Part shown: piece by piece, positions 25,161 through 35,204 of the stretch | How positions within the stretch are numbered: position 1 is the first letter of the stretch | Layout of the letters: each line of letters opens with the position of its first letter | Assembly: GCF_022690765.1 (NCBI RefSeq) | Contig: NZ_JALCZA010000039.1 | Span: forward strand, 1-43,532 | Direction of reading: 5' to 3' | Length of the DNA stretch: 43,532 nucleotides | DNA from: Anaeromyxobacter oryzisoli | GTDB lineage: Bacteria > Myxococcota > Myxococcia > Myxococcales > Anaeromyxobacteraceae | Made by a program: the position numbers and the translations under genes | The notes under the pieces: generated by a model | Told to the model about the DNA's origin: nothing | Seen by the model: only the letters and a program-made list of their open reading frames with translations | Database searches by the model: none

Positions 25161-25204
25161 CCACTACCGCTTTCAAGGCTGTAATCGGGTCATCACTACC
25201 GGCT
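25161..25204 (+). pseudogene. Truncated third tRNA-Glu copy
   Basis: CTTTCAAGGCTGTAATCGGG at 25170-25189 matches 19 of 20 bases of copy 2 at 25120-25139 and is followed by GTCATCACTACC, like the sequence just after copy 2. The D-arm and most of the T-arm are missing, so it cannot fold. It looks like an unequal-recombination or element-excision scar. Nothing else is seen up to 25299. Confidence 0.65.
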
Positions 25205-25299
25205 TAGGGGCCTCCGGCGCGCGCTTCGCGCGCTGACGATGGCTTCGCCCGTCCCCGAAGTCCAGGGACACGCGCTGCGCCCCCAGCCCCCGAATCGCG

Positions 25300-25920
25300 T
25301 CAGGCCTTGTACGCCCGCAGGAACATCGTCACCGCGCTCCGCACCGTCGCGGCGATCTGCTCGGGCGTGGGCGGAGGGATCACGCCCAAGCGCACCTTCA
25401 TCACCAGATCCCCGTGGCACAGCATGACGAAGTGCACCGCGGCCGTGCGCGCGTCGTCGATGTTGCTCAGGATGCCCTTCTCGGCCTGGCGGGCGAGGTA
25501 CGTGGCGACCGTGTCGATCGTCAGGCACGCCCCGCGCTCGTAGAACATCTTCCGGATCTCGGGGAGGTTCATCGCCTCGGCGGCCGACCGGTGCAGCGCC
25601 AGCGCGATGGGCGAGACGAACACCGAGGTGAGGCTCTCTCCCGCGCGCTGGAGCGCGTGTTCGATGTCGTCCTCCGGCCTCTCGACGAGCGCGGACTGGA
25701 GGGCCTCGCGCATGTTGTCGGCTCCCTCCGAGAAGGCAGCCAGGAAGAGTGCCGCCTTGTCCGCGAAGTGGTTATAGACGGTCGCCTTCGAGACCCCAGC
25801 CCGGGCGGCGATCGCGTCCACGCTCGCCCGCTCGAAGCCGAGCTCGAGGAAAGTTTCCCGCGCCCCCGCCAGGATCTGGCAGCGCTTGCGGTCACACCGT
25901 TTCAATGTCGCCTCGCCCAC
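25300..25920 (-). CDS. TetR/AcrR-family repressor of the efflux operon
   Basis: The product has an N-terminal TetR helix-turn-helix (DAIAARAGVSKATVYNHFADK), followed by an all-helical ligand domain. GTG at 25920 gives 206 residues. The frame continues to a TTG at 25956, but that TTG is part of the -35-like TTGACA and would put the operator inside the gene, so I prefer the GTG; neither has a strong ribosome binding site. It is divergent from the RND efflux genes, the standard layout for a local repressor that releases DNA on binding a pump substrate. Four cysteines near the N-terminus and in the ligand domain are present, without a known motif. Confidence 0.85.
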   Translation of the reverse strand: MGEATLKRCDRKRCQILAGARETFLELGFERASVDAIAARAGVSKATVYNHFADKAALFLAAFSEGADNMREALQSALVERPEDDIEHALQRAGESLTSVFVSPIALALHRSAAEAMNLPEIRKMFYERGACLTIDTVATYLARQAEKGILSNIDDARTAAVHFVMLCHGDLVMKVRLGVIPPPTPEQIAATVRSAVTMFLRAYKA

Positions 25921-25927
25921 GTCACTT

Positions 25928-25974
25928 AAACTGAACCGTTTAGTCTTGACTGTCAACGGTCATGCGACTAAGCA
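25928..25974. promoter_or_regulatory. Bidirectional promoter and TetR operator
   Basis: ACTGAACCGTTTAGT (25930-25944) is a dyad of the kind TetR proteins bind. TTGACTGTCAA (25946-25956) is a perfect odd palindrome whose two ends supply -35 boxes facing both ways. To the right, TTGACT and TAAGCA (25969-25974) are 17 bases apart and point to the efflux genes. To the left, TTGACA points across the operator to the repressor gene. Confidence 0.6.
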
Positions 25975-26038
25975 GTCCACACTCCGCCGGGCTCTCCGTC
26001 CGGCCCACAGCACGCTACCCGCGAAGGATATCGAAGCG

Positions 26039-27271
26039 ATGACCCTGCACGCCCGGATCTTCCCCACCGCCATTCGCGGAGCTGCTCCGCTCCTGCGGCG
26101 TCCCCTGCGCGCCGCCGGCGTGGCGATCGCCGGCCTCGCGCTCGTCCTCTCGGGCTGCCGGAAGCAGCCCCCCGCGCCGCCCCGCGGACCGGCCGAGGTG
26201 GGGGTCATCACCATCGCGCCGTCCTCCGTCACCCTCACCCAGGAGCTGCCGGGCCGCACCTCCGCCTTCCGCGTCGCCGAGGTCCGCGCGCGGGTGAACG
26301 GGATCGTCGTGAAGCGGCTCTTCACCGAAGGGTCCGACGTCCGCGAGGGGCAGCCGCTCTTCCGCATCGACCCGGCGCCCTACCAGGCGGCCCTCGACAG
26401 CGCCCGCGCCCAGCTCGCCCGCGCCGAGGCGCGGCTCGTCTCCGCGCGCCTCCAGGCGGAGCGCTACACCGAGCTCGTCGCCTCCAACGCGGTGAGCAAG
26501 CAGGAGCACGACGACGCGATCGCCGCGCTCAAGACGGCCGAGGCCGACGTCGCCGCCGGGCGCGCCGCCGTGCAGACCGCCCAGATCAACGTGGGGTACA
26601 CCCTGGTCACCGCTCCGGTGTCGGGCCGCATCGGCCGCTCCGCCGTCACCGAGGGCGCCTACGCGCAGGCGGGCCAGGCGACCCTCCTCGCCACCGTCCA
26701 GCAGCTCGATCCGGTCTACGTGGACGTCACCCAGTCGAGCGCCGAGCTGCTCCGCCTCCGCCGCGACCTCGAGAGCGGCAAGCTCCAGAGCGCCGGCCAG
26801 GGCAAGGCGAAGGTGGACCTCCTCCTCGAGGACGGGCGCGAGTACGGCCTCTCCGGCGCGCTGCAGTTCGCCGACGTGACCGTGGACCCGGGCACCGGCT
26901 CGATCACCCTCCGCGCCCTGTTCCCGAACCCCCGCGCCGAGCTGCTGCCGGGGATGTACGTGCGGGCCCGCCTCCCCCAGGGCGTGGATCCGCAGGCGCT
27001 GCTCGTCCCGCAGCGCGCCGTCACCCGCAACAACAAGGGCGAGCCGACCGCGCTCGTCGTGAACGGCGGCAAGGCGGAGCTCCGGCTCCTCACCACCGAC
27101 CGGACCGTCGGAGACGCGTGGCTGGTCAAGGCCGGCCTGAAGCCCGGCGATCAGGTGATCGTCGAGGGGCTCCAGAAGGTGCGCCCCGGCGCTCCCGTGA
27201 AGGCCATCCCCGCGTCCAGCGAGAAGCAGGCCGCCGCCGAGCCGGCGCCCGGCGGCCAGACCGCCCGCTGA
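26039..27271 (+). CDS. RND efflux periplasmic adaptor lipoprotein (AcrA/MexA family)
   Basis: The 410-residue membrane fusion protein starts at ATG 26039 after GAAGGA and has a signal peptide with lipobox LSGC (Cys40). Then come a lipoyl-like half ([20 protein letters not shown]), an alpha-hairpin (about 115-185), the second lipoyl half ([19 protein letters not shown]) and beta-barrel and membrane-proximal domains ([18 protein letters not shown]). It links the inner-membrane pump to the outer-membrane channel in a tripartite drug exporter. The two partners follow directly. The upstream TetR gene and operator indicate ligand-induced expression. Confidence 0.93.
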   Translation: MTLHARIFPTAIRGAAPLLRRPLRAAGVAIAGLALVLSGCRKQPPAPPRGPAEVGVITIAPSSVTLTQELPGRTSAFRVAEVRARVNGIVVKRLFTEGSDVREGQPLFRIDPAPYQAALDSARAQLARAEARLVSARLQAERYTELVASNAVSKQEHDDAIAALKTAEADVAAGRAAVQTAQINVGYTLVTAPVSGRIGRSAVTEGAYAQAGQATLLATVQQLDPVYVDVTQSSAELLRLRRDLESGKLQSAGQGKAKVDLLLEDGREYGLSGALQFADVTVDPGTGSITLRALFPNPRAELLPGMYVRARLPQGVDPQALLVPQRAVTRNNKGEPTALVVNGGKAELRLLTTDRTVGDAWLVKAGLKPGDQVIVEGLQKVRPGAPVKAIPASSEKQAAAEPAPGGQTAR

Positions 27272-27329
27272 CGCGCGGGCCTCGCCGAGCCCCCAGCCTC
27301 ACCCCCCTCTTCGAGCTCCAGGAGTCGCC

Positions 27330-30300
27330 GTGGCACGTTTCTTCATCGATCGGCCCATCTTCGCGTGGGTCGTCTCAATCATGATCATGCTGACCGGCGG
27401 GCTCGCCATCCTGAGCCTGCCGGTCTCGCAGTACCCCGCCATCGCGCCGCCGATCGTCTCGGTGTACGCGACGTACCCGGGCGCCTCCGCCCAGACCCTG
27501 GAGAACACGGTCACCCAGGTCATCGAGCAGAAGATGACCGGGCTCGATCACCTCCGGTACATGTCGGCCTCGAGCGACAACTCGGGGACCGCGACCGTCA
27601 CCCTCACCTTCGACGCCGACGCGAACCCCGACATCGCGCAGGTGCAGGTGCAGAACAAGCTGCAGAACGCGATGCCGCTCCTCCCGCAGGAGGTGCAGCG
27701 GCAGGGCGTCCGGGTGGTGAAGACCGTCAACAACTACCTGCTCATCGCCGGCCTCATCTCCGAGGACGGCAGCATGACGCGCGACGACCTCAACGACTAC
27801 GCGTTCTCGAACCTCGTCGATCAGATCAGCCGCGTCCCCGGCGTGGGCGAGGTGACGGCGTTCGGCACCCAGTACGCGATGCGGATCTGGCTCGACGCCG
27901 ACAAGCTCGCGAGCCACAACCTCACCCCGGTCGACGTCACCCAGGCCATCCAGGCGCAGAACGCCCAGGTGTCGGCCGGCTCCCTCGGCGCCGCCCCGGC
28001 CGTCCGCGGCCAGGAGCTGAACGCCACCGTCACGGCGCAGACCCGGCTGCAGACGCCCGCGCAGTTCCTCCAGATCCTGCTCCGGGTGAACCCCGACGGC
28101 TCGGAGGTGCGCCTCGGCGACGTGGCCACCGTCCAGCTCGGCGGCGAGATGTACGAGATCGAGAGCTACTACAACGGCAAGCCCGCCGGCGGCATGGGCG
28201 TGAAGCTCGCGTCCGGCGCGAACGCGCTCCAGACGGCGAACCTGGTCCGCGCGCGGCTCGACGAGCTCGCCAAGTTCTTCCCGCCCGGGATGAAGGTCGT
28301 CTACCCGGTGGACACGACGCCGTTCGTCCGGATCTCGATCGAGGAGGTGGTGAAGACGCTCCTCGAGGCGATCGTGCTCGTCTTCGCCGTGATGTACCTG
28401 TTCCTCCAGAACTTCCGGGCCACCCTCATCCCCACCATCGCCGTCCCGGTGGTGCTCCTGGGCACCTTCGGCGTCCTCTCGGCGTTCGGCTTCAGCATCA
28501 ACACCCTCACCATGTTCGGCCTGGTGCTCGCCATCGGCCTGCTGGTGGACGACGCCATCGTCGTGGTCGAGAACGTCGAGCGCGTCATGAGCGAGGAGGG
28601 GCTCCCGCCGCGCGAGGCGACGCGCAAGTCGATGGGGCAGATCACCGGCGCCCTCGTCGGCATCGCCCTCGTGCTCTCGGCGGTGTTCGTGCCGATGGCG
28701 TTCTTCGGCGGGTCGGTGGGCGTCATCTACCGGCAGTTCTCCATCACGCTCGTCTCGGCGATGGCGCTCTCGGTCGTGGTCGCGCTCACCCTGACGCCCG
28801 CGCTGTGCGCCACCCTGCTCAAGCCCGTCGAGAAGGGGCACCACGCCTCGAAGCGCGGCTTCTTCGGCCTGTTCAACCGTCTGTACGACCAGGGCAGCGG
28901 GGTGTACGAGAAGACGGTCGGGTGGGTGCTCCGCCGCGCCGGCCGCGCGATGATCGTCTACCTCGTCCTGCTGGTCGGGCTCGGCGCGCTGTTCTCGCGG
29001 CTGCCGAGCGGCTTCCTCCCGCTCGAGGACCAGGGCCAGATCCTCAACCAGATCCTGCTCCCCCCCGGCGCGACCATGGACCGGACCCGCGCCGTCCTGA
29101 ACCAGGTCTCGCGCCACTACCTCGAGGACGAGAAGGACGCGGTCGAGGGCGTGATGAGCATCGTCGGCTTCAGCTTCGCCGGCCGCGGCCAGAACTCCGG
29201 CGTCGCCTTCGTCCGGCTGAAGGACTGGGACGAGCGCGGGGACAAGCGGCTGCACGCCCCCGCCGTCGCGGCGCGCGCGATGCGCGCGTTCTCCCAGATC
29301 AAGGACGCGATGGTGTTCGCCTTCGTGCCGCCCGCCGTGCCCGAGCTCGGCAACGCGACCGGCTTCGAGCTGCAGCTGCAGGACCGCGGCAACGTCGGCC
29401 ACGAGGCCCTCATGGCGGCGCGCAACCAGCTCCTCGGGATGGCCGCCCAGGATCCCGCGCTCGCGAAGGTCCGCCCCTCCGGGCTCGACGACACGCCGCA
29501 GTACCGCATCGACGTGGACCAGGCGAAGGCCTCCGCGCTCGGCGTCTCCCTCTCGGACGTGAACGCCACCATCTCGTCCACGCTGGGCACCGCCTACGTC
29601 AACGACTTCATCGACAAGGGGCGCACGAAGCGCGTGTACATGCAGGCCGACGCGCCGTTCCGCATGAAGCCGGAGGACCTGAACCGCTGGTACGTCCGCA
29701 ACCGCGCCGGCCAGATGGTGCCCTTCTCGGCGTTCACCAAGGGCGCGTGGACCCAGGGCCCGACCAAGCTCGACCGGTTCAACGGCTTCCCGTCCATGGT
29801 CATCCAGGGCGAGCCCGCCCCGGGCAAGAGCTCCGGCGAGGCGATGACGGCCATGGAGCGGCTCGTCAAGGAGCTGCCCCCCGGCGTCGGCCTCGAGTGG
29901 TCGGGGCTCTCCTACGAGGAGCGGCTCTCCGGCGCGAACGCCCCCGCCCTCTACGCCATCTCGCTGCTGGTGGTGTTCCTCGCCCTGGCCGCCCTCTACG
30001 AGAGCTGGTCCATCCCGGTCTCCGTGATGCTGGTCGTGCCGCTCGGCGTCATCGGCGCGGTGACGGCCACGCTCCTCGGCGGCCTCGAGGCCGACGTGTA
30101 CTTCCAGGTCGGCCTCCTCACCACGATCGGCCTCTCGGCCAAGAACGCGATCCTCATCGTCGAGTTCGCGAAGGCGCAGCACGAGCACGGCGCGAGCCTG
30201 TTCGACGCGGCGGTGCAAGCCGCGAGCATGCGCCTCCGCCCCATCATCATGACCTCCCTCGCCTTCATCCTCGGAGTCCTCCCCCTGGCCCTCGCGAACG

Positions 30301-30488
30301 GCGCCGGCGCGGCCAGCCAGAACGCCATCGGCATCGCCGTGATCGGCGGCATGCTCTCCGCGACGTTCCTCGCGATCCTGCTCGTCCCCGTGTTCTTCGT
30401 CCGGATCGCCCGCGGCCGGAGGCAGCCGCCCGCCGACGTCGTCGCCGGCGACGAAGAGGACGCCACGAAGGAGGCCGCCAATGCGTAG
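27330..30488 (+). CDS. RND multidrug efflux transporter (AcrB/MexB, HAE1 family)
   Basis: The 1052-residue inner-membrane pump starts at GTG 27330 with [13 protein letters not shown], typical for HAE1 pumps, and has GGAG nine bases upstream. Landmarks are the paired proton-relay aspartates in [17 protein letters not shown] (TM4), the TM10 lysine in [15 protein letters not shown], and [17 protein letters not shown] and [14 protein letters not shown] in the porter domains. The length equals AcrB. It exports lipophilic compounds by proton exchange through the adaptor and outer-membrane channel. Its last eight bases overlap the start of the channel gene. Confidence 0.96.
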   Translation: MARFFIDRPIFAWVVSIMIMLTGGLAILSLPVSQYPAIAPPIVSVYATYPGASAQTLENTVTQVIEQKMTGLDHLRYMSASSDNSGTATVTLTFDADANPDIAQVQVQNKLQNAMPLLPQEVQRQGVRVVKTVNNYLLIAGLISEDGSMTRDDLNDYAFSNLVDQISRVPGVGEVTAFGTQYAMRIWLDADKLASHNLTPVDVTQAIQAQNAQVSAGSLGAAPAVRGQELNATVTAQTRLQTPAQFLQILLRVNPDGSEVRLGDVATVQLGGEMYEIESYYNGKPAGGMGVKLASGANALQTANLVRARLDELAKFFPPGMKVVYPVDTTPFVRISIEEVVKTLLEAIVLVFAVMYLFLQNFRATLIPTIAVPVVLLGTFGVLSAFGFSINTLTMFGLVLAIGLLVDDAIVVVENVERVMSEEGLPPREATRKSMGQITGALVGIALVLSAVFVPMAFFGGSVGVIYRQFSITLVSAMALSVVVALTLTPALCATLLKPVEKGHHASKRGFFGLFNRLYDQGSGVYEKTVGWVLRRAGRAMIVYLVLLVGLGALFSRLPSGFLPLEDQGQILNQILLPPGATMDRTRAVLNQVSRHYLEDEKDAVEGVMSIVGFSFAGRGQNSGVAFVRLKDWDERGDKRLHAPAVAARAMRAFSQIKDAMVFAFVPPAVPELGNATGFELQLQDRGNVGHEALMAARNQLLGMAAQDPALAKVRPSGLDDTPQYRIDVDQAKASALGVSLSDVNATISSTLGTAYVNDFIDKGRTKRVYMQADAPFRMKPEDLNRWYVRNRAGQMVPFSAFTKGAWTQGPTKLDRFNGFPSMVIQGEPAPGKSSGEAMTAMERLVKELPPGVGLEWSGLSYEERLSGANAPALYAISLLVVFLALAALYESWSIPVSVMLVVPLGVIGAVTATLLGGLEADVYFQVGLLTTIGLSAKNAILIVEFAKAQHEHGASLFDAAVQAASMRLRPIIMTSLAFILGVLPLALANGAGAASQNAIGIAVIGGMLSATFLAILLVPVFFVRIARGRRQPPADVVAGDEEDATKEAANA

Positions 30489-32112
30489 CCGCGTGCTCCC
30501 GGCCCTCGCCGCGCTCTCCTCCGTCCTCGTCGCGGGCTGCACGCTGGCGCCGCGGTACCAGCGCCCCGCCGCGCCGGTCCAGGCCGACTGGCCGGCGGTC
30601 ACCCCGCCCGCGACGACCGCGCCCGGCGGCGCCGCCGCCCCCTCCTCGTCCGTCCCCGCGAGCGAGCTGGGCTGGCGCGACGTCTTCGGCGACCCGCGCC
30701 TCCAGGCGCTCGTCGCGCTCGCGCTCCGCGAGAACCGCGATCTGCGGGTCGCGGCGCTCAACGTGCAGCTCGCGCAGGCGCAGTACGCGATCCAGCGCTC
30801 GGCCCTCCTCCCCACGGTGGAGGCCAGCGCCAGCGCCACCCGCTCGCGCACCCCCGCCGACCTCAGCCTCACCGGCTCGCCCACCACGGGCACCGTCTAC
30901 ACGGTGGGTGTCGGCCTGGCCTCCTACGAGCTCGACCTGTTCGGCCGGGTCCGCAGCCTGAAGGACCAGGCCCTCGAGCAGTACCTCGCGACCGAGGAGG
31001 CGCACCGGAGCGCGCACCTCGCGCTGATCGCGGAGGTGGCCACCCAGTACCTCGCCACCCGCGCCCTCGACGACCAGGTCACGCTCGCCCGCCAGACGCT
31101 CGCGACGGTGCAGGAGTCCCTCGAGCTCGCGAAGCGCACCTTCGCCGCGGGCAAGACGTCCGAGCTCGACCTCCGCACCGCGGAGGCGCAGGTCGAGACG
31201 GCGCTCTTCAACCTGTCGGCGGTCCAGCAGCAGCGCGCGCAGGCGGAGAACGCCCTGGTCCTCCTCGTCGGCGGGCCGATCCCGTCGGACCTCCCGGCCC
31301 CCATGCCGCTCGACGCGCAGCCGGTCGTCGCGGAGCTCCCGCCGGGGCTCCCCTCCGACCTCCTCCAGCGCCGGCCGGACATCCTCGCCGCCGAGCACGC
31401 GCTCCGCGGCGCGAACGCCAGCATCGGCGCCGCCCGGGCCGCGTTCTTCCCCTCCATCTCGCTGACCGCCTTCGGCGGGACCTCCAGCACCGAGCTCTCC
31501 CACCTGTTCGGATCGGGCTCCGGGATGTGGTCGTTCGCGCCGCGGATCGACCTGCCGATCTTCACCGGCGGCCGCAACAAGGCGAACCTGGACGCGGCCC
31601 GCGTCCGGAAGTCCATCGAGGTGGCGAGCTACGAGAAGACGATCCAGGTCGCGTTCCGCGAGGTCGCCGACGGCCTCGAGGCGCGGGCGCGCCTCGAGGA
31701 GCAGCTCGACTTCCAGTCGAAGCGGGTCGAGGCGGAGCAGCGGCGCTACGACATCTCCGAGCTGCGCTACCGCAAGGGCGTGGACAGCTACCTGAACGTC
31801 CTCACCGCCCAGCGCGACCTCTACGGCGCGCAGCAGCAGCTCATCCAGACCCGGCTCGCCCGGCTCGGGAACGCGATCGAGCTCTACCGGGCGCTCGGCG
31901 GCGGCTGGCTCGAGAAGGGGACCGCGAGCCCGGCCCGCTCCGACGCCCCGGCCGCGACGCCGGCCCGCGCCAGCGCCACGCCCGCCAGCGCGCCTGCGGC
32001 GTCCGCGCCCGCGTCCAGCGCCGCGCCCGCCATCACGGCCGAGCCCGCGACCGTGCCAGCGGCTGCGCCCGCCACCACCGCCGCCCCGGCCACCGAGCCC
32101 GCGACGCGGTGA
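30481..32112 (+). CDS. RND outer-membrane factor lipoprotein (OprM/NodT family)
   Basis: The 543-residue channel protein has a lipobox VAGC (Cys20) and two repeated alpha-beta barrel halves. Family markers include [54 protein letters not shown] and [19 protein letters not shown]. The normal fold ends near GGGWLEKG at about residue 480. The last 60 or so residues are a low-complexity Ala/Pro/Thr/Ser tail not usual for OprM, which may be periplasmic or an expanded repeat. The ATG overlaps the pump gene, so the three efflux proteins are translated together. Confidence 0.92.
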   Translation: MRSRVLPALAALSSVLVAGCTLAPRYQRPAAPVQADWPAVTPPATTAPGGAAAPSSSVPASELGWRDVFGDPRLQALVALALRENRDLRVAALNVQLAQAQYAIQRSALLPTVEASASATRSRTPADLSLTGSPTTGTVYTVGVGLASYELDLFGRVRSLKDQALEQYLATEEAHRSAHLALIAEVATQYLATRALDDQVTLARQTLATVQESLELAKRTFAAGKTSELDLRTAEAQVETALFNLSAVQQQRAQAENALVLLVGGPIPSDLPAPMPLDAQPVVAELPPGLPSDLLQRRPDILAAEHALRGANASIGAARAAFFPSISLTAFGGTSSTELSHLFGSGSGMWSFAPRIDLPIFTGGRNKANLDAARVRKSIEVASYEKTIQVAFREVADGLEARARLEEQLDFQSKRVEAEQRRYDISELRYRKGVDSYLNVLTAQRDLYGAQQQLIQTRLARLGNAIELYRALGGGWLEKGTASPARSDAPAATPARASATPASAPAASAPASSAAPAITAEPATVPAAAPATTAAPATEPATR

Positions 32113-32182
32113 CGGATCGCGCCGTGTCCAGCACCGTGGGGCGGGGCGCGCGCGCGCGCCGCCCCCCCTGCGCGGCCAGCGG

Positions 32183-32725
32183 GTGGCGATGGCCCGCGCG
32201 CCCCCCCACCGGCGGGTCTGGACAGCGCTCCTCGGCGCCTGCATCGCCATCGGCGCCTGGCTGCAGCTCCCGATCGGACCGGTCCCGTTCACGCTGCAGC
32301 CGATCTTCGTCTTCCTCGCCGGCTACCTCCTCGGCCCGCTCGGCGGCCCGGCGGCGGTCCTCCTGTACGTCGCCGCCGGGGTCCTCGGCCTCCCGGTCTT
32401 CGCCGGCGGCGCCTCCGGGATCGGGGTGCTGTTCGGCCCGACCGGCGGGTATCTCGTCGGCTTCGTCCTCGGGGCGGGCGTGACCGGGCTCGCGGCGCGC
32501 CCGGGCCGTCCGCTGGGCTGGCCCGGCGGGATCGCGGCCGGCGCGGCCGCCCTCGCGGTGGCGTACGCGGCGGGTGCGCTGCAGCTCCGTGCGGTCCTCG
32601 GCCTCTCCTGGCGCGCCGCGCTGGTGCTCGGCGTCCTGCCCTTCGTGCTCCAGGACGCGGTGAAGGTCGCCCTCGCGATCGCGGCCGCCCGGTTCCTGTC
32701 GTCGCACCGCCTCGCTCCCCGATGA
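32183..32725 (+). CDS. bioY: Biotin ECF transporter S component
   Basis: The 180-residue membrane protein matches BioY, the biotin-binding S component. It has six predicted helices and the signatures PIGPVPFTLQPIFVFLAGYL, GVLGLPVFAGG and GVLFGPTGGYLVGFVLG, which form the biotin pocket. GTG at 32183 was chosen, with a possible ATG at 32189. The gene starts 70 bases after the efflux channel and overlaps the ATPase gene by ATGA, so BioY, ATPase and T component form one transcript. BioY alone can take up biotin; the other two energise it. Confidence 0.92.
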   Translation: MAMARAPPHRRVWTALLGACIAIGAWLQLPIGPVPFTLQPIFVFLAGYLLGPLGGPAAVLLYVAAGVLGLPVFAGGASGIGVLFGPTGGYLVGFVLGAGVTGLAARPGRPLGWPGGIAAGAAALAVAYAAGALQLRAVLGLSWRAALVLGVLPFVLQDAVKVALAIAAARFLSSHRLAPR

Positions 32726-33450
32726 TCCGCGCCTCCGAAGTCACGTTCGCGTACCCGGGCGGTCCGTCCGTGCTCGGCCCCGTCTCCTTCGAGATCGCGC
32801 CGGGCAGCCTGTGCGGCCTCGTCGGCGCCAACGGGTCCGGCAAGTCCACGCTGCTCGCGCTGCTGGCCGGCCTGTTCGTCCCCTCCACCGGGACGCTCAC
32901 CGTGAACGGCCGTCCTTCGCCGGGCGACGTGCAGGGCGTCCGCGCGGCGGTCGCCCTCGTCCTCCAGGATCCCGACCAGCAGATCGTCGGCGCGACGGTC
33001 GGCGAGGACCTGCTCCTCGGCCTCACGCCCCGCGATCCCGCGCAGGCGGAGCGCGCCCTCGCGCTCGCGGCCCGGTTCGGCCTGGGCGATCCCACGGCGC
33101 CGGTGCAGACGCTCTCGCTCGGCGGGCGGCGGAAGCTCTGCATCGCGACCGCGCTGCGCGACGCGCCGGAGGTCCTGGTGCTGGACGAGCCGTTCGCCGG
33201 GCTCGACTACCCCGCCGGCCGGGAGATGCGCGCGCTCCTCGCCTCGAACCGCGCCGCCGGACGCACGCAGGTGATCGCGTCGCACGACGTCGAGCCGTTC
33301 GCCGATCTCGCCGACGCGTGGCTGGTCCTCGAGGCCGGGCGCGTGGTGCTGCGCGGCGCGACCGACGCGGTGTTCCGGGAGCTGCGGGCGCACGGCGTCC
33401 GCCCGCCGACCGCCTGGCGCCCCGGTGAACCGGTCCCGGCATGGGAGTGA
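32722..33450 (+). CDS. bioM: ECF transporter ATPase (BioM/CbiO-like)
   Basis: The 242-residue ABC ATPase has Walker A GANGSGKST, the Q-loop LVLQDPDQQIVGATV, Walker B VLVLDEPFAGLD and the switch histidine in VIASHDVEPF. The signature motif is degenerate, SLGGRRK in place of LSGGQ, as often seen in ECF ATPases. DPDQQIV and the genes on either side identify it as the biotin ECF A component. It overlaps bioY by four bases and the T-component gene by ten. Confidence 0.9.
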   Translation: MIRASEVTFAYPGGPSVLGPVSFEIAPGSLCGLVGANGSGKSTLLALLAGLFVPSTGTLTVNGRPSPGDVQGVRAAVALVLQDPDQQIVGATVGEDLLLGLTPRDPAQAERALALAARFGLGDPTAPVQTLSLGGRRKLCIATALRDAPEVLVLDEPFAGLDYPAGREMRALLASNRAAGRTQVIASHDVEPFADLADAWLVLEAGRVVLRGATDAVFRELRAHGVRPPTAWRPGEPVPAWE

Positions 33451-34181
33451 CCCGTGTTGCCCTCGCCCGTCACGCCCCGGCGAGGGGCGCGCTCGGCGCC
33501 GTGGACGGGCGGGTCGTGCTCGCCCTCTCGCTCCTCCTCGGGGTCCTGGTCTGGCGCGGCGGCGTCGCGGGCGCGGCCGCGGACGCCGTGCTGTGCGGGG
33601 CCATCGTCGCCTCGGCCGGCGCGGGTCCGGGCGGCGCGCTGAAGGTCACGGCGCGGCACGCCGCCCTCGCCCTCGTCTGGGGCGCCGTGAAGCTGGGGAC
33701 CGCGCTCGCCGCGGGCGCGACCGCACGAGCGGCGCTCGAGGGCGCGGGTGCCCTCGCGGTCCGCCTCGTCGCGTTGCTGCTGATGGGATCGGCGGTGACC
33801 GCGCTCCTCACCCCGCGGGCCCTGGGGCTCGCGGCCGCGAGCCTCGCGCGCCCGGTGCTCGGCCGCCGCGCCTGGGTGGTCGCGCTGGCGCTCTCGCTCA
33901 TGATCCACTCCGTGCCACGCGCGCTGGCGAGCTTCGAGGACGCCCGCGCGGCGCTGCGCCTGCGGCGGGTGCGGGTCTCCCGGCTCCGCGCCGCCCTCCT
34001 CGTCGTGCAGGCCGGCCTCCGGCGCCTCGCGGTCGGGACCTGGGATCAGAGCCTCGCGATCGCGGCCCGGCGCCTGGATCGGCCGGAGGCCTGGGTCGCG
34101 GGCGGGCCACCACGGGCGCGGGACGTCGCCGTCGGGGCGGTGATCGCGACCGTCGCGATCGCCCTCGCCGGCGTTCGATGA
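33441..34181 (+). CDS. bioN: ECF transporter T component (BioN/CbiQ-like)
   Basis: The 246-residue membrane protein has hydrophobic helices and the EcfT-type cytoplasmic coupling region, visible as FEDARAALRLRRVRVSRL, with the arginine-rich A-R-R pattern that contacts the ATPase. Sequence conservation in this family is low, so the assignment rests mainly on the bioY-ATPase context. The stop overlaps a possible ATG of a tiny downstream gene. Confidence 0.8.
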   Translation: MGVTRVALARHAPARGALGAVDGRVVLALSLLLGVLVWRGGVAGAAADAVLCGAIVASAGAGPGGALKVTARHAALALVWGAVKLGTALAAGATARAALEGAGALAVRLVALLLMGSAVTALLTPRALGLAAASLARPVLGRRAWVVALALSLMIHSVPRALASFEDARAALRLRRVRVSRLRAALLVVQAGLRRLAVGTWDQSLAIAARRLDRPEAWVAGGPPRARDVAVGAVIATVAIALAGVR

Positions 34182-34351
34182 CGGGTCACGGAGGGTGCGC
34201 TCTATCGCGCACGCCGTCGAAGGAGGATACTCTACGGTCGATGCCGGGATCGCCGCACCCGCTCCGCGATGCCTTGCTCCTCGCGACCTACGTCGTGATC
34301 GGCGCGATCGCGTTCATCGCGTTCCTCCTGCTCGTGCTCCCGAGGCCGTAG
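34178..34351 (+). CDS. Tiny single-span membrane protein
   Basis: An ATG at 34178 overlaps the bioN stop (ATGA) and opens a 57-residue frame. An internal ATG at 34241, fourteen bases after AGGAGG, would give 36 residues. Both contain the same membrane helix (LLLATYVVIGAIAFIAFLLL) and end LPRP just before the second hairpin repeat. The shorter form may be correct given the ribosome binding site. No family is recognised. A hairpin (GTGCGC/GCGCAC, 34195-34212) lies inside the longer reading and could instead end the biotin operon. Confidence 0.45.
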   Translation: MTGHGGCALSRTPSKEDTLRSMPGSPHPLRDALLLATYVVIGAIAFIAFLLLVLPRP

Positions 34352-34354
34352 CGG

Positions 34355-34558
34355 TCAAGGCCCGTCGAACAATCGACGGGCCTTGACCAGCCAGGAGGGG
34401 GGGGGGGGGGGCCCCCCCCCCCCCCCGCGGGGGGGGGGGGGGGGCGGGGGGTCGCCCGCCCCTCGCGCCCGAAGTGAATTCGGGCGCTTCACCCCACCCG
34501 CCGCCCCGCTCACGCGGGTCGGCCTGAGAGCTCGTCGAATTCTTCGACAAGCTCTCAG
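34355..34558. repeat. Dispersed multi-hairpin intergenic repeat, copy 2 (expanded)
   Basis: The same hairpin order as the element at 10493-10652: a perfect 14-base-arm hairpin around ACAA (34355-34386), then the GCGCCCGAA dyad, the ACCCGC dyad and the final 16-base-arm hairpin ending at 34558. It is 44 bases longer because the second hairpin is replaced by long G and C runs. The last four bases overlap the 3' end of the next gene on the minus strand. Confidence 0.85.
34397..34451. other. G15-C15-G16 homopolymer block within repeat copy 2
   Basis: Fifteen G, fifteen C, then GCG and sixteen G, C and six G interrupt the repeat where copy 1 has a normal GAGGGGCGG hairpin. It may be genuine slippage expansion, or a sequencing or assembly artefact. 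Confidence 0.8.
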
Positions 34559-35073
34559 CGATGACGCTCCGGCCACACCGGCGCGCTCGACGCGTCGATG
34601 CGCCACCGGAGCAGCACCTGGGCGTGCCCCCACCCGGCGCGCCCGGCGTTCGGGCCGTCGAAGCTCGGCGGCGAGTAGTCGAGGCGCAGGCCCGTCGCCG
34701 CGAGGAACCAGAAGAAGCTGGCGAACGGCTCCAGGTGCGCGCGGTCGAGCAGCTTCACCGCGAGCTCCGTCCGCCGGCCCACGATCGTGACGCGGGGGTC
34801 GTACCCGGGGACCGCCACGCGCGGCTGGCAGAGATCCGCCACGCAGGCCGGCGGGGGCGCCACGCCTCCGCTGCGCGTGTACGCGGCGTCGACCCGCGGA
34901 CTGCCGAGGAACCGCGGCACGTGCACCGCGAGCCTGGGGTCCGCCGGGGGAAGCGCCGCCTCCTCCGCCGGCGCGCGCGCGGCTACATCGCCGCCCACCG
35001 GCGGCGCAGCCACGTCGCCGCCCGGCGGAGGCGCAGTGATGAGGAGCGACGCGATCGTGATCCAGCCCGCCAC
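34555..35073 (-). CDS. Probable exported protein, unknown function
   Basis: The 172-residue frame begins at GTG 35073 with a short hydrophobic stretch (WITIASLLITA) that could be a minimal signal peptide, then two GGDVAA-type repeats and an Ala/Pro-rich segment. The remainder is more ordered (VDAAYTRSGG, RRTELAVKLLDRAHLEPFASF, FFWFLAATGLRLDYS, GHAQVLLRWRID) and reads like beta strands of an outer-membrane or periplasmic protein. No family is recognised and the start lacks a clear ribosome binding site. Its stop lies in the hairpin repeat. The 260 bases upstream hold a poly-C tract. Confidence 0.5.
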   Translation of the reverse strand: MAGWITIASLLITAPPPGGDVAAPPVGGDVAARAPAEEAALPPADPRLAVHVPRFLGSPRVDAAYTRSGGVAPPPACVADLCQPRVAVPGYDPRVTIVGRRTELAVKLLDRAHLEPFASFFWFLAATGLRLDYSPPSFDGPNAGRAGWGHAQVLLRWRIDASSAPVWPERHR

Positions 35074-35155
35074 AGGCTCGAACGGTAAGGACGACCGGGG
35101 CGCGCGCCCACGCCCCCGCGCTCGCGAGCGCGGCCGCCCGTCGCGCGCGCCCCCG

Positions 35156-35204
<49 letters not shown>

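Noticed and set aside
25921-25956. TTG start for the TetR gene at 25956
   Set aside because: This TTG is part of a -35-like TTGACA palindrome and would place the operator inside the coding region; a GTG at 25920 fits better, although neither start is proven.
27375-30893. A 1172-residue frame antisense to the RND pump
   Set aside because: It is rich in His, Arg and Glu in a pattern created by the complement of the pump codons and has no domain.
34397-34451. G/C homopolymers as a designed or regulatory switch
   Set aside because: Phase-variable tracts usually lie in promoters or coding starts; this one is inside a terminator-like repeat and may be an assembly artefact.
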